Assembly (NCBI GenBank): GCA_001247695.2
Contig: LGRX02013832.1
Location: 54,049 to 118,048 of the forward strand
Source of the DNA: Cymbomonas tetramitiformis
Taxonomy: Eukaryota > Chlorophyta > Pyramimonadophyceae > Pyramimonadales > Pyramimonadaceae
DNA length: 64,000 nucleotides
Reading direction: 5' to 3'
Shown here: piece after piece, positions 41,932-53,025 of the stretch
How positions within the stretch are numbered: position 1 is the first letter of the stretch
Layout: the number at the start of each line of letters is the position of its first letter
Program-made: the position numbers and the translations under genes
Notes under the pieces: model-generated
Told to the model about the DNA's origin: nothing
Databases searched by the model: none
What the model saw: only the letters and a program-made list of their open reading frames with translations

Positions 41932-42203
41932 ATTCACAGATGCTGGAAAGCATTTAAGGAGCGCGTATTGGGAGCACTTCGATGTCCGCAAGGAGGTGCA
42001 AACACGGTGGTCCTGATGCAGAGGCCAAGGAATATTGCGGCAACACCTCCAACTTGCGTGCTCATCTTCTCAATTGCCACAAGGATGTGGTGGTCTCCAT
42101 CAAAAGGGACAAGTTGAATAGCCAGAGTGAGTGTGGCAAAGGGACGTCATCACAACACTCTGACAAGCAAGGGAGTCTCACTGCAATTATTCCACAGGCA
42201 TGA
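41932..42203 (+). pseudogene. BED-type zinc finger exon of the hAT transposase (frameshifted)
   Basis: After TATGTGTAG the frame gives LRSAYWEHFDV, the WxxF start of a BED finger. Near 41985 the reading continues in another frame with CKHGGPD, then YCGNTSNLRAHLLNCH (the GNTSNLRxHL...H end of a BED finger). The second Cys of the first CxxC pair is replaced by Gly. The finger is therefore both frameshifted and mutated. It ends before the minisatellite at 42230. Confidence 0.7.
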
Positions 42204-42229
42204 TCCGCTTTTTGAAACAGACATTAATG

Positions 42230-43645
42230 ATTGCGTAACACCATATGGTGGCTGGCATGTGTATGTGAATAACTTGAATGTGTGCGTAACGCCATAAGAT
42301 GGCTGGCAATTGTGTGAATAACTTGAATGTGTGCGTAACACCATATGATGACTGGTATGTGTGAATAACTTGAATGATTGCGTAACACCGTATGATGGCC
42401 GGCATTTGTGTATAACTTAAATGATTGCGTAACACCATATGATGGTTGGCATTTGTGAATAACTTGAATGTGTGCGCAACGCCATATGATGGCTGGTATT
42501 TGTCAATAACTCGAATGTTTGTGTAACGCCATATGATGGTTGGCATGTTTGAATAACTTGAATGTGTGCGTAACACCATATGGTGGCTGGCAATTGTGTG
42601 AATAACTTGAATGTGTGCGTAACGCCATATGATGACTGGTACGTGTGAGAATAACTTGAATGTATGCGTAACACCATATGATGGCTGGTATGCGAGAATA
42701 ACTTGAATGTGTGCGTAACACCATATAATGGATGGTATTTGTGAATAACTTGAATGATTGCGTAACGCCATATGATTGCTGGTATTTGTGAATAATTTGA
42801 ATGTGTGCGTAACACCATATGATGGCTGGCATGTGTGAATAACTTGAATGATTGCGTAACACCATATGATGGCTGACATTTGTGTATAACTTAAATAATT
42901 GCGTAACACCATATGATGGTTGGCATTTGTGAATAACTTGAATGTTTGCGTAACGCCATATGATGGCTGGCATTTGTGTATAACTTAAATGTTTGTGTAA
43001 CGCCATATGATGGCTGGCATGTGTGAAAAACTTGAATGTGTGCGTAACACCATATGACGGTTGGTATGTGTGAATAACTTGAATGATTGCGTAACACCAT
43101 ATGATGGCTGGCATTTGTGTATAACTTAAATGATTGCGTAACACCATATGATGGTTGGCATTTGTGAATAACTTGAATGTGCGTAACGCCATATGATTGG
43201 TGGTATTTGTCAATAACTCGAATGTTTGTGTAACGCCATATGATTCGGCATGTGTGAATAACTTGAATATGTGCGTAACACCATATGATGGCTGGTATGT
43301 GAGAATAACTTGAATGTGTGCGTAACGCCATATGATGGATGGTATTTGTGAATAACTTGAATGATTGCGTAACGCCATAAGGCCATATGGTTGCTGGTAT
43401 TTGTGAATAACTCGAATGTGTGCGTAACAACATATGATGGCTGGTATGTGTGAATAACATGAATGATTGCGTAACAACATATGATGGCTGGCATTTGTGT
43501 ATAACTTAAATGATTGCGTAACACCATATGATGGTTGTTATTTGTGAATAACTCGAATGTTTGTGTAACGCCATATGATGACTGGCATGTGTGAAAAACT
43601 TGAATGTGTGCGTAACACCATATGATGGCTGGCAATTGTGTGAAA
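42230..43645. repeat. 47-bp minisatellite within the hAT gene
   Basis: About 30 imperfect copies built on GAATAACTTGAATGTGTGCG, then TAACACCATATGATGGCTGG. Long antisense ORFs through it (for example 42503-43480, minus) are artefacts of the repeat. It lies where an intron of the transposase gene is expected. Confidence 0.95.
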
Positions 43646-43813
43646 CTGTGAAACTTGTATTATTTCCTTATAGACTCGCCCTCGTAAGCTTTCTAGCTTT
43701 GTCATATCTAATATTTCGTAACTTCGCTTTTTGCAACCCTCATTCCTTGACTGTGAAAAATATGCTCTCCTTGTGAAAACCCCCTTTAAAAAGCGGATGG
43801 TTTATTTTTGCAG

Positions 43814-43926
43814 ATATCTGCTGAGCAACGAGACCGCCTGCATCGCGTCATCACATTGTGGCTCGTGAAGAGTGGGAGGCCACTCACATTGCCTGAGAGG
43901 GACACCCACTATCGACATACAGTAAT
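43814..43926 (+). pseudogene. hAT transposase exon fragment upstream of the piggyBac insertion
   Basis: After TTTTTGCAG the frame encodes RLHRVITLWLVKSGRPLTLPE, which resembles the 'wl...grPl...e...' segment that begins the hAT catalytic region. Continues after the insertion at about 47575. Confidence 0.65.
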
Positions 43927-43955
43927 CACTCACTTTTAAGAAAACCCGACGTTAA

Positions 43956-46900
43956 CCTCTTAGCCGGTAGCTGTTACGATATCGTAACAGAACCACAAGA
44001 TTTGTTGTTAGGTCCATGCGCTGTATCGCTCATAAACCGTCGATCATACTCCAAATGACCGCCACGTGGTACTTCCGTACTCAGAAAACACCGGTTTGTA
44101 GTCATTCCCGTGGTCAAAACACGAACACGACAAAATACGCAAATGGCCACGGGAAACTGTACTTATGGCACATTTCCACTCCTCTTACCCCTGGCGGGAA
44201 ACTTGCAATAAATGGTTCTAAGCAGCGGTAGTGTGCGGAGGGCGAGCCCAGAAGAGTATAGTCTTGCAGAAGACACCATAGGAAAGAGGGTGAAAACTCC
44301 AGGTTGGGTATTTGGAAAGCAGAACAAAGGTCTAGAGTTCTACGGCACCGTGACGGGCGTTGACAAGGAGCGCGAAAGAGATGGCTTTTGGGTATTATGC
44401 GTGGATGTGTTGTTCGATGACAAGCAAGTTTGCTGGTTTCCGATCGCAACAGTTGTACAGTGGGTTTGCGATGACGCTGAGGGGTACGCGTCTGACACCT
44501 CCGAGGCTTTAGCCGACGTTCCAGACCTAGCCGAGCTCGCGGAGATAGCCGAGGCTGCCAAAGAAAACGGAGACGACGCTATTGCACGACTTCGGTTTGT
44601 CCCACCTAAGGAAACCGATGAGGAACGTAAGGTTCGCCTCGCCACTGAAAAGTGGCATCAGGAGACCACTGCCGGTATTGGTGAGTCCTTTGTGGAGAAC
44701 CGGCGCAGCTCACCGACACCTCCAACTGAAAAGAGCCGACTTCGAGACCGCGTTCCCTTTGATGACTGTCCTGATGACTACACGCCTGGTTTAGCTACAC
44801 ACTTGCGTGAGAATAAACCCGATTCGGTTGAAGAGGGAATGTGGTATGTGTTTCAGCACTTGTTGCCAGTGAGGGAATACTGGACAGAGCTGTCCAGAAC
44901 CTCGACCCGGTACGCTGAGAAAAACGGGCTGGCCTGGATACGAACGCTGAGAAGCCTGAGAGTGATAGACACGAGTCATATGAAGGGAAAGGGCAGCAAC
45001 GCCCTTGGGATAGTGATTGGGTTTCGGTTCGTGGCCTCATCCTTTTTCACGCGACAATCCTCCTCATGGTTCTCACGCAGCGCTCGAACCACGAGGCGCA
45101 CTTTTCTTCCGACGAACTCGAGCCTTGTGTAGTGAACATTTACTACGCCTTGATTCCTTGGCAGCAAACTTTGCGGTTTCTTTGCCCCTATGATCCAGAT
45201 ACTTTGGTTCTGGATAATAATGCAGCAGGGTACGATCCGTACGGGAAGTACGCTTTTATTCAGCGAACCCTCAAGACCAACATCAACACCATTCTCCAAG
45301 CGCCAAAGGTACTATCTTACGACGAGGGAGGAAAGCCTTGGCAAGGTCGAGGGGGTGAAGGTATAACTGTGCATTTCAACCCTGCCAAACCCAACAAACG
45401 CATGAGTATGTGTTATATGCTGGCGGCCTATGGCATACCTTTCGCATGGGAGTTCTATACTGGCCAGCGATCTATAACGCTTACAACGAGAAGCAAAACT
45501 CGGTGGAGGAGCGTGCCTATGGCAAAACTATTTCACGCATTTTGCGTCTAGCGAAGCAGTTCGCTCACGCTGGGCATCAGATATTTATGGACAACCTGTT
45601 TGTCTCGATGGTCCTTTTCTTTTTATTGCATACGATGTTGGGGATTTCGGCTTGTGGCACTACTCGTGCAAACAACCATCTGCCTAATCTTACTTGGGAA
45701 GCAACATATACTAGAGGTATTTTCCGTCTCGTTCCGTCGTTCCGTTCCGTTCCGGTCCGTCTTTCCAGCGTTCCAGGATTTCTAGGGTTCCTGCTTACGG
45801 CGCTGGGGATTTTCACGCATGCAGGTGAATATCGGTGGGCAAGTGCTTTATACGAAAAGCTGGCTTTCGTCTACTTAGAATATGGCGATAATAAGCTAGT
45901 GCGCTTTCTTTCTACTATTCATGACTCCCCTCACTTGAACCCTGGAAAGATAAAAGAGAGATGGGATAGCGAACGTCGCGAGTACCTCAGTATTTTCTTA
46001 CCCCAACTTAAACTTGACTACGATCTTGGTATGGGCGGTGTTGACTTGGCGGACCGTTTAGAGTCTTTGGTTCGCATAAAATACCGAACCCGCCGTCCTC
46101 ATCTTGTTAATTACTTTTGGCACTTTGAGACTGCTGTTTATGTCTCTCATCGTGTTTGCCGCCTCTTATACCCTGAGCAATATGAAAAGCTTCATGGACG
46201 CACGATGAACGACGACCTTCGTTCCCTAAGTCGCAGTATGATAAAATATTCTGGAAAGGTTTTCAGGAAAGATGGTGTTGGGGAGATTCCAAAAGGTAGG
46301 CCTCCACGTGGTCACGCGCGGGCGGCAGATCATCCACCAGTTACAGGACTCAAGCGCGGCCGGTGCGAAATATGCAAGGAGGGTAGTATGTCACGAGGCT
46401 GTGAGACCTGTGGCGTTTTGTTGTGCGGTTCTACTTGTTGGAAGGCTCACCACAAACAAACCTAGCGAGATCGGTTGCCACTTTATTTCGTTGTTCGCCT
46501 GAACCTCAAACCCTAACTGCGGACAGTCAACTGTGTATGCATGTCAAGGCACATCTCTTTGTATGAATAGACCTTTTTCCACCGTGGACGTAGCTTTTGT
46601 ATATGTTGAGGTATATATGCGTGCAAGACGTGGACAGAACCCTCGAACACGTATTGTGCAGTCAGACAACTAAAAGTCTGTAGTAACTTGGTCATTTACA
46701 TAGGCTATGAGCTGGCATCTGATGTTCACGCAATCTCTTGTGGCATATGCATATATGAGTTGATATGTAGGTCAAGTACACATTGAATAAGGTACTTGCC
46801 AACCCTCGTATGGTTTGAGCTTGTGCAGGTGACGTAGTGCATAAACCCAAACCCAGAACTGAATACACCATATGTGTTAGATTTGCAGGTTTTGCACTGG

Positions 46901-47282
46901 TGAGCGCACGGTTGCATAAACATGAAAATAACGAGAGGGAAGCCAAAGCACCCAATTCCTAAGTTCATTACAATATATAACATCAATATATGTGGTTGGT
47001 TGCTGTTTAGGAGCCGAATATCGTGTTTATCTTTATGTGTATTAACACGCTAAGAGAATTCGACATATGAATTTTACAGTTTTTAAAAATTCCGAGCCTT
47101 GTTTCTCGGAAAGTGTTGAGTGCACGGGACCGGTTGATAGCTCAAAATGACGGTCTTGAAGTCTACTAAGACATGTCAAATTTTCATTACCTCACGATCC
47201 TCGACGTGCACGACACACAACGGAACCCAAACCCTATGATTTCAGCCCATATTTTCCGAAAAAACCGCTACCGGCTAAGAGG
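43956..47282 (+). mobile_element. piggyBac-type element with TTAA target duplication
   Basis: Flanked by TTAA at 43952-43955 and 47283-47286. Its 16-bp ends CCTCTTAGCCGGTAGC (43956-43971) and GCTACCGGCTAAGAGG (47267-47282) are perfect inverted repeats. Length 3327 bp. It contains one transposase pseudogene plus about 0.8 kb of non-coding sequence on the right. Inserted into the hAT transposase gene. Confidence 0.93.
44212..46465 (+). pseudogene. piggyBac transposase (DDE_Tnp_1_7 type), frameshifted
   Basis: ATG at 44212 opens an N-terminal region with an acidic stretch, then YWTELSRTSTRYAEKNGL. The frame must change near 45020 to reach the first catalytic block LSYDEGGKPWQGRGG (first Asp). 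It changes again near 45460 to reach HAGHQIFMDNLFVS (second Asp), ACGTTRANNHLP and LSTIHDSPH. MGGVDLADRL (third Asp) and a C-terminal cysteine finger (CEICKEGS...CETCGVLLCGSTCWKAHH) follow. All hallmark piggyBac motifs are in order. An in-frame 108-base interval, 45717-45824, with GT...AG borders is probably an intron, because conserved sequence resumes right after it. The two frame changes mean an inactive copy, or sequencing error. Confidence 0.9.
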
Positions 47283-47303
47283 TTAAGAAAGCAGCCAGCG
47301 TTT

Positions 47304-47560
47304 GGGGGGGGGGTACCCAACTCGATGAGTACGGCTGGCTGGCTTTTTCGGCTAAGAAAATTCCCGAAATAAGCAACCTTTGTGCTGGCGCCGCGCAGGC
47401 GATTTTTCCTGAAATTATGGCCGTTTTAAGCGTTTATCAATGAAAATTTAAGAAAATAGCTGGCTAATTGAAAGAAAATGGCTTACTATTCTTCGAGTTC
47501 TCTTATGACGCTGACGCTGGCGGGGGTACCCAACTCGATGAGTACGGCTGGCTGGCCCAA
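47304..47560. repeat. 37-bp direct repeat flanking a short spacer
   Basis: GGGGGTACCCAACTCGATGA plus GTACGGCTGGCTGGC occurs at about 47304-47340 and again at 47520-47555. The 180 bases between resemble a small insertion in the hAT gene between the piggyBac element and the next transposase exon. Confidence 0.75.
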
Positions 47561-47574
47561 AATCCCTGTTTTCT

Positions 47575-48309
47575 TAAATATGGGCGATTACTGTATTTTT
47601 GAGGAGATTTTCCGAGGCAGTTATGCACCTCCCTCGTACCAACAAGTGTTGGACAACATTTGTTCCTTGTCTGCAGAAGGTCACGCGAACATCGCGTCCG
47701 CCTCGATGAGGTCCTTGAGGAGGGCATCCTCCCCAGTATCGCTGGTGGTATCTGGTCTGAAGGCGGGATCTCCATCTTTGGCATACTCGCATATCATATG
47801 GACAGGGACTTCAATATCAACGAGCTCCTGGTTGGCGCTCTTCCCTTTTCAGCAGTTCGGCATACTGGGTTTCAGTTGGAGGTGGCGACCAAGCGTGCTT
47901 GTGCTAGCTAGCGTAGGCATCGGCACTTTCGTGGAAGGAGATGATAGTGGCGGTGAGGACACATCTGGAAGCATCGAGGACACAGTCGTGGAGAAGGTGC
48001 ACTGCGCCGTTTCCGATAACGCTGCGAACATCGTCAACGGCTGGAATTGCTTCGACGGTCACGAATGCGTCGACCATACGTTGGCGTTGGTTGTGAAGGA
48101 GTACCTCACGCATCCACCAGTGAAGCGGGTGTTCTCCAAGCTACGTGGTATGACTGGACACTTCAACCACTCAGCGATTGGTTGCAAACTGCTCTACGAC
48201 ATACAAAAGCGGTGCGGATTGAGGGAGTGCAAACCCCCTCAAGACAATGACACACGCACTGGTTGGGGCGGAGCGTGCAAGCTCGCCACGTGGTACAAGG
48301 AGTTCAAGG
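47575..48309 (+). pseudogene. hAT transposase catalytic-region exon (frameshifted)
   Basis: The frame begins near NMGDYCIFEEIFRG, then the reading moves to another frame (GISIFGILAYHMDRDFNINE...RHTGFQLEVATKRA) and back to VHCAVSDNAANIVNGW...ECVDHTLALVVKEYL. It then runs KLRGMTGHFNHSAIG...DNDTRTGW to a CTTCAAG|GTACGT donor. The DNAxNxxxA, CxxHxLxLxV and TRW-like motifs are typical of the hAT RNase H-like core. At least two frame changes make it non-functional. Confidence 0.8.
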
Positions 48310-48468
48310 TACGTTTGCTATGTGCATGCTTGTTGCATGGACGGCCGTGAGAGGCTTTGTTTTTTTTGTCGCACCTTTTATGTGAACATCCGAAAGGGTG
48401 CAACGAAGAACATAATGATGCACGTTGTATAAACATGGGAGGGTTATTGGCTTGGTGTTTTCCCATAG

Positions 48469-48583
48469 GCGGCGATCCTGATGTACGACGTCGAGCAACC
48501 AACGAAAGCTTCTACGGCGATGCCGAACCAAGACGGCAGCGTGTACACGGACCACCAGTTGCTCTTAGGTGAATGGGATATTG
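48469..48583 (+). pseudogene. hAT transposase exon, part left of the LTR insertion
   Basis: After TTCCCATAG the frame encodes AAILMYDVEQPTK...LLLGEWDI and is cut by the LTR element after TATTG. The same frame resumes at 51903. Confidence 0.8.
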
Positions 48584-48825
48584 TGCTGGACTTCGGGTTT
48601 AGGCTTAGTTATTATGGGCTCTGACTAGCCCCTAGCCTGACCCTGCTTCCGTATCGTGTCCGTGACATCCTAGCACTGTACTGTACAGTATTACAGTACA
48701 GTAGTACAGTCTTGCTTCACTGTCTGGGTTTCCGAGAGCATAAAGCCTCGGCCAGACACTGTTTATGTGATTATCAGTTTGATGCTCAGCGAGCTTAGCC
48801 GGACAGCGGATCTGTCTTCCTCGCA
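48584..48825 (+). repeat. 5' LTR
   Basis: 242 bases, TG...CA, including a short palindromic CTGTACAGTA run at about 48678-48710. Confidence 0.95.
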
Positions 48826-49261
48826 GGTTATGGCCCGCACCGGCTTTCCGGTGATTCTAATGATGGCACAGCGCCTTGCTGTTGCCATGTTCGGCTAAGT
48901 AGGACGTAGGAGGGGTTGAGCGCCCACTTGGGCGGTGGTGTATTGTTCTCGCGGTATGGCCTTTTAGCATGGCAGTGATGGCGGCACACGTTGTGCTCGC
49001 CTTCGCTGCGCAGGAGATCGGCAGTTGACGGATTGTTTTCTTTTACGGCAGTATCGTCGCAGCGAGGGTTTATTTACATCGTGCGCCACTGGCCCTGGCG
49101 AGGTCGCTCCACGCGTTGTACATTTTGGCCGCTCTCATTTTCCGCTCACGACCTGTGCATTTCGATCTATTGTGCTGAGGCTTCTACGGATTATCTGGCC
49201 GCCGTGACAATTTTATGCCACCACCCTTGATTTGCTCAACTCTCTCTACTGTCTCTCCATC

Positions 49262-51475
49262 ATGGTTACCACAGCAAATAGAATGACGCGGTCTCGCGTC
49301 CGTAGATTAGAGACGATTTTTGATGATGTGGGTGCGCAGCACACTGCGACACCACACACCCCGCAGCTGCCAGTTCCGACCGCCGCAGCTGCGAGGGAGA
49401 CTCTCGACAAATGTCAGCAGCTTGCTCGCGACAATTTTGACAGAAAGGTTGCGAAAATCGTTGCCACGAAAATTCTCGGAGACAAATCGGACCGCTTCGC
49501 TGGTACAGAGTCCGACGCGGTCGACATTTTTTCACAGATCATGCATGAGCTTCGGGCACAGTTTCTTCTCCAGTCGCAGGCACTTGCTCCCCTCTTTGAC
49601 CTGACTGACATGACTGTTGCGGCTAGGCATGAGGGCAACGAGTTGCTGCTTTCGGCTCTGACGTTTCTGGCTCGCCCTGGCTCGCCTGCTCGTGACTGGC
49701 TTGAGGCCTCTGGGTCTGACGTTCCTGGAGATGGCAAGCGTGCTGCCCTTGAGGTGGTACGCATGCTCCAGGAACGCTCAGAGCCCTTTGACTCTTTTGA
49801 GTCGCTGCTGGCGGTTCGCATCCCCAGCAGCGAGGATCCTGACCGTGGCATCCGTGAGTTCAATGGCCTGTTGCGGGACGTTCAGCGTTCCCACAACTTG
49901 CCAGAGGACGCGGTGAAGCGGCAGTTTCTAAAGGCTCTCGGCAATTCGGCGTTGTATCGTGACTTGGCTAATTCCTTGGCTCGAGCTGACCAGCGGCAGG
50001 GCGTGTCTCTCTTGACTATTCAGGCTCGTGTGCGGGAGCAGTTCCGCCACGGCCTGAAAGTCTCTGTCACCCCTGTTTCTGCTCTGTCATTCGGCGATGG
50101 CGCGTCTGACCTGGCTGCGGCGTTGTCCAGTCTGCAGAAGCAGCTGGAGCGCATGCAGCAGGACATTCCTGACCTAAAGCGGCAGAAGCGGGAAGGGGCA
50201 CCGCCTGCGGGCAAGCACCTTACCCGCTCTGCTGCTAAGCATCATCGTGCTGGTGTTCAGCCACTTGGCACCGCTCCTCCTGTCTCATTTGACAAGAAGA
50301 GCGGTGCCTTCGTGCCCCACTGCAGAAATGCGGAGTGTGCACAACGTGGTTTGAAGCACTGGCATGCTGAATGCCCCAACGGCGGTCCTCACTCTGCCCA
50401 CTACTGTGGTGCAGTTGAGGACTATGAGACTGACTGCCTGGCTGTTCGTTTCCAACGTTTCTATGACGCTGGGGATGAACATGCCTTCGAGTCGCTCTGC
50501 ATGATGGAGGGTCGCCCAGAGGTGTGCGAACTGTCAGCATGTTCTTTTGTGACGGCTGAGCCTACATCTCTGCGGCACTTTCAGGATGCGGCGGCTTCCG
50601 CTCAGGATGCGGCGGCTGACGATGACGGCATGGCTCAGTTTGGTCTGGCCACATTCCACTCGGATGCACGGGGCTCGATTCCGCCACCGCCTGCGGTTCG
50701 GCATCCCTCTGCACTCGTGGCTGGTGGTGTGCCCTCGGCTCATGACCCGCCAGTGGTTGTCCCTGGCTCTCTCGGCTTGCCTGGCTCTGTCCCGTCACTC
50801 CAGCTCGGCGACTCTGCACCGGCTCCGCTGTTTGCTGGCATGAGGATTGAGACTTCTGACATTGGCTCTGAAGGCTCTGACAATGACCACGGCTCCGACA
50901 ATGACTCTGACGGCGGGCAGCGAGTGGCTTTTGGCTCCTTCGGCGCTCTTGAGCATGACTCTGACGGGGGAGCATCGCCAGCGGCCGGTGGCAGTCTGAC
51001 TCCGATGTACCGTCCCCGGACTCCGCCGAGCTTTCTCCGGTGTGCATTGATGGCTTCCGTGCTTTGCTGTTCTCTGCTGGCTAGCGCTACGGCATCTCTG
51101 GCTGCCGTGGGCGGTGGTGACAGGGGCCTGGTTGAGCCCGGAGCCACCGCCCGTCGGTCTACTGGAGGTCTCTTTGCTTCGGATCCACCACTTGGTGCTG
51201 CAGGCATCCGTGATTGGCCGCCAGATGATGGGGTTCTTCCGTGTTCCTCTTCGATGCTCGAACCGCCGTGGGATTCTGCTTGTTCAAGTTCTTCAGTTGT
51301 TTTCAAGTCTTTGCCATCTTCGGTTACTTTGCTCTCTACTACGGATCCACCTTACCCACTTGGGTCTGGTGGTGCTCGATTTGTGCGAGGCAGCTTACAA
51401 TTTACTTCGGGATTCTTCTGCACTTGCATCCCAACCGCTGAACTCAGCCCCGCTGACCAGCCTCAAAGTGGCTGA
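49262..51475 (+). CDS. Gag-like protein of the LTR element
   Basis: 737 codons from ATG at 49262 (MVTTANRMTRSRVRRLE). Residues about 40-280 are helical, with a capsid-like region around HNLPEDAVKRQFLKALGNSA and LLTIQARVREQFRHG. Residues about 290-315 form a coiled coil (LSSLQKQLERMQQDIPDLKR). A Cys/His cluster follows (CRNAECAQRGLKHWHAEC, then HSAHYC), probably a nucleic-acid-binding finger of unusual spacing rather than a classical CCHC knuckle. The second half is Pro/Ser/Asp-rich with DNDHGSDNDSDGG. Near residue 600 is a hydrophobic stretch (ALMASVLCCSLLASATASLA), odd for gag. The ORF is intact and the LTRs are nearly identical, so this is a young insertion. Confidence 0.85.
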   Translation: MVTTANRMTRSRVRRLETIFDDVGAQHTATPHTPQLPVPTAAAARETLDKCQQLARDNFDRKVAKIVATKILGDKSDRFAGTESDAVDIFSQIMHELRAQFLLQSQALAPLFDLTDMTVAARHEGNELLLSALTFLARPGSPARDWLEASGSDVPGDGKRAALEVVRMLQERSEPFDSFESLLAVRIPSSEDPDRGIREFNGLLRDVQRSHNLPEDAVKRQFLKALGNSALYRDLANSLARADQRQGVSLLTIQARVREQFRHGLKVSVTPVSALSFGDGASDLAAALSSLQKQLERMQQDIPDLKRQKREGAPPAGKHLTRSAAKHHRAGVQPLGTAPPVSFDKKSGAFVPHCRNAECAQRGLKHWHAECPNGGPHSAHYCGAVEDYETDCLAVRFQRFYDAGDEHAFESLCMMEGRPEVCELSACSFVTAEPTSLRHFQDAAASAQDAAADDDGMAQFGLATFHSDARGSIPPPPAVRHPSALVAGGVPSAHDPPVVVPGSLGLPGSVPSLQLGDSAPAPLFAGMRIETSDIGSEGSDNDHGSDNDSDGGQRVAFGSFGALEHDSDGGASPAAGGSLTPMYRPRTPPSFLRCALMASVLCCSLLASATASLAAVGGGDRGLVEPGATARRSTGGLFASDPPLGAAGIRDWPPDDGVLPCSSSMLEPPWDSACSSSSVVFKSLPSSVTLLSTTDPPYPLGSGGARFVRGSLQFTSGFFCTCIPTAELSPADQPQSG

Positions 51476-51660
51476 GTTTCTTAGCATTTATCCTGGCAGC
51501 TTGATTAGCTTTAGCCCAGTGGTGGGATGACCGGGTCAAACCCCGGCACCCAGCTAGAAGTGATCGGTTTCCACCGAAGTGAATGTTAGGTGTTTGTTTA
51601 TTATCTCGTGGCTGTATATCCTGTACCTGCTTTGCTAGGTAGTCACACCCACGGGTGGTG

Positions 51661-51902
51661 TGCTGGACTTCGGGTTTAGGCTTAGTTATTATGGGCTCTA
51701 ACTAGCCCCTAGCCTGACCCTGCTTCCGTATCGTGTCCGTGACATCCTAGCACTGTACTGTACAGTAGTACAGTACAGTAGTACAGTCTTGCTTCACTGT
51801 CTGGGTTTCCGAGAGCATAAAGCCTCGGCCAGACACTGTTTATGTGATTATCAGTTTGATGCTCGGCGAGCTTAGCCGGACAGCGGATCTGTCTTCCTCG
51901 CA
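51661..51902 (+). repeat. 3' LTR
   Basis: 242 bases; differs from the 5' LTR at three positions by eye. Confidence 0.95.
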
Positions 51903-52243
51903 TATTGTCAGTGAGAGCGTGTATATTTTGACATATATATTTTCCTCCGCGACCGATCTTTTGCAGGGCACCAAGTACCCAACGGTCAACCTAGTGCTAC
52001 CCATTGTGGGTAAACTAGCACATGCGGCCGACATCACTACACCTTTGAAATATGATGAGGGAAAGGCGGTGGAGATGGAGAATGTAGACGTGCTCGACGC
52101 ACTTGACCTTTTGCACGACGGCATTTCTAGAAGATACTTCTCACACTTGATGGATTGTAAGCTGGAGGACTTTTGTGTCGCCACCTTTTTAGATCCACGT
52201 TACAAGAGCTTCAACTTCAAGAATGCTACGAAGTGGATGCGAG
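51903..52243 (+). pseudogene. hAT transposase exon, part right of the LTR insertion
   Basis: Continues the frame cut at 48583. It encodes LPIVGKLAHAADITTPL, then HLMDCKLEDFCVATFLDPRYK, closely parallel to the fragment at 6186-6812. Ends CGAG|GTGAGT in phase 1, and the next exon starts at 52366 in matching phase. Confidence 0.85.
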
Positions 52244-52365
52244 GTGAGTAAGGGTCCTTGTATGTATGATATTGCCCTATTTCCTTTACTTGGTTGATGC
52301 CTAATCTCTTGCTTTTCAAAGAAACTCATCTTTCCGCGTTCGATGTGTTGTGTATGATCTCCCAG

Positions 52366-52593
52366 GAAACCTCACGAAGGAGAAAGCTGTGACCTGGGCT
52401 AGGAAGTGTTGGGAGAATGGTTGGCGGCCAGCTAGAGAGCCTGAAGAGCAACCACCTTGTAAGAAGGCAAAGAGTGCCAAAGGATCATCTGTTATCACTG
52501 TAGCCGCTTTTTTAGATTCCGATGAGGAGGAAGACGTTGAGAATAGGGCTGCCACACCAACCGAAGAAGTATATGAGTTCACCAAGTATCTAT
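52366..52593 (+). pseudogene. hAT transposase exon before the 4.1-kb insertion
   Basis: After CTCCCAG: NLTKEKAVTWARKCWENGW, a Lys-rich patch, and the acidic LDSDEEEDVEN linker, then YEFTKYL, where host sequence stops. Matches the order in the small copy at 6186-6812. Confidence 0.8.
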
Positions 52594-53025
52594 CACATGG
52601 CACCAGAGGGCTGAAATATTCGCAGCTCGGAGTTAGGGTTTCAAACTTATCATTAAATTACCTTTTGAGGACAAAGTTGGTATCAATATTACACCTATGG
52701 ATGTCAAGGAAAACGATGTTGTACTCGGAATTGCTGTGCGGTGAAGCTTTTAGGGTGCATTTGTTGTTCAAACCCTAAGGGGTGCTATATGGGCGTCCCG
52801 CGAATGCCCCGCGTAGGAGTAATATATCGATCTGAGAGTTGTTGGACGGCCCTGAATGATTATGATACATGTATATATATGTTATGTAAATATATTGGGG
52901 CACGATATCATTGGTACACGTCACCCAGCCGCCACCAAATCTTCATAAGATTCGATTTGGTTCAGGGTTTCGGGCACTATATAAGCATTTCGGAGCCCCA
53001 TAATTTCATTTTTCAAGTTTTCACA

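Larger units (their letters stand above)
48584..51902 (+). mobile_element. Gag-only LTR retroelement (non-autonomous)
   Basis: 3319 bp with 242-bp direct LTRs (48584-48825 and 51661-51902), each starting TGCTGGACTT and ending TCCTCGCA (canonical TG...CA), differing at three positions by eye. Flanked by the 5-bp duplication TATTG (48579-48583 and 51903-51907). The interior has one long gag-like ORF. There is no sign of protease, reverse transcriptase, RNase H or integrase motifs, so it must depend on enzymes in trans. A possible primer site TGGCCCGCACCGGC begins at about 48831. It splits a hAT transposase exon precisely. Confidence 0.93.

Noticed and set aside
42187..43635. Long minus-strand ORFs (up to 325 codons) rich in His, Tyr and Ser
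   Set aside because: They are read-through of the 47-bp minisatellite, with variable units and shifting frames; no domain and no start context.
45717..45824. Treating the in-frame interval of the piggyBac ORF as coding
   Set aside because: It has GT...AG borders and low-complexity GTTCC repeats, and conserved transposase sequence joins directly when it is left out; an intron is more likely.
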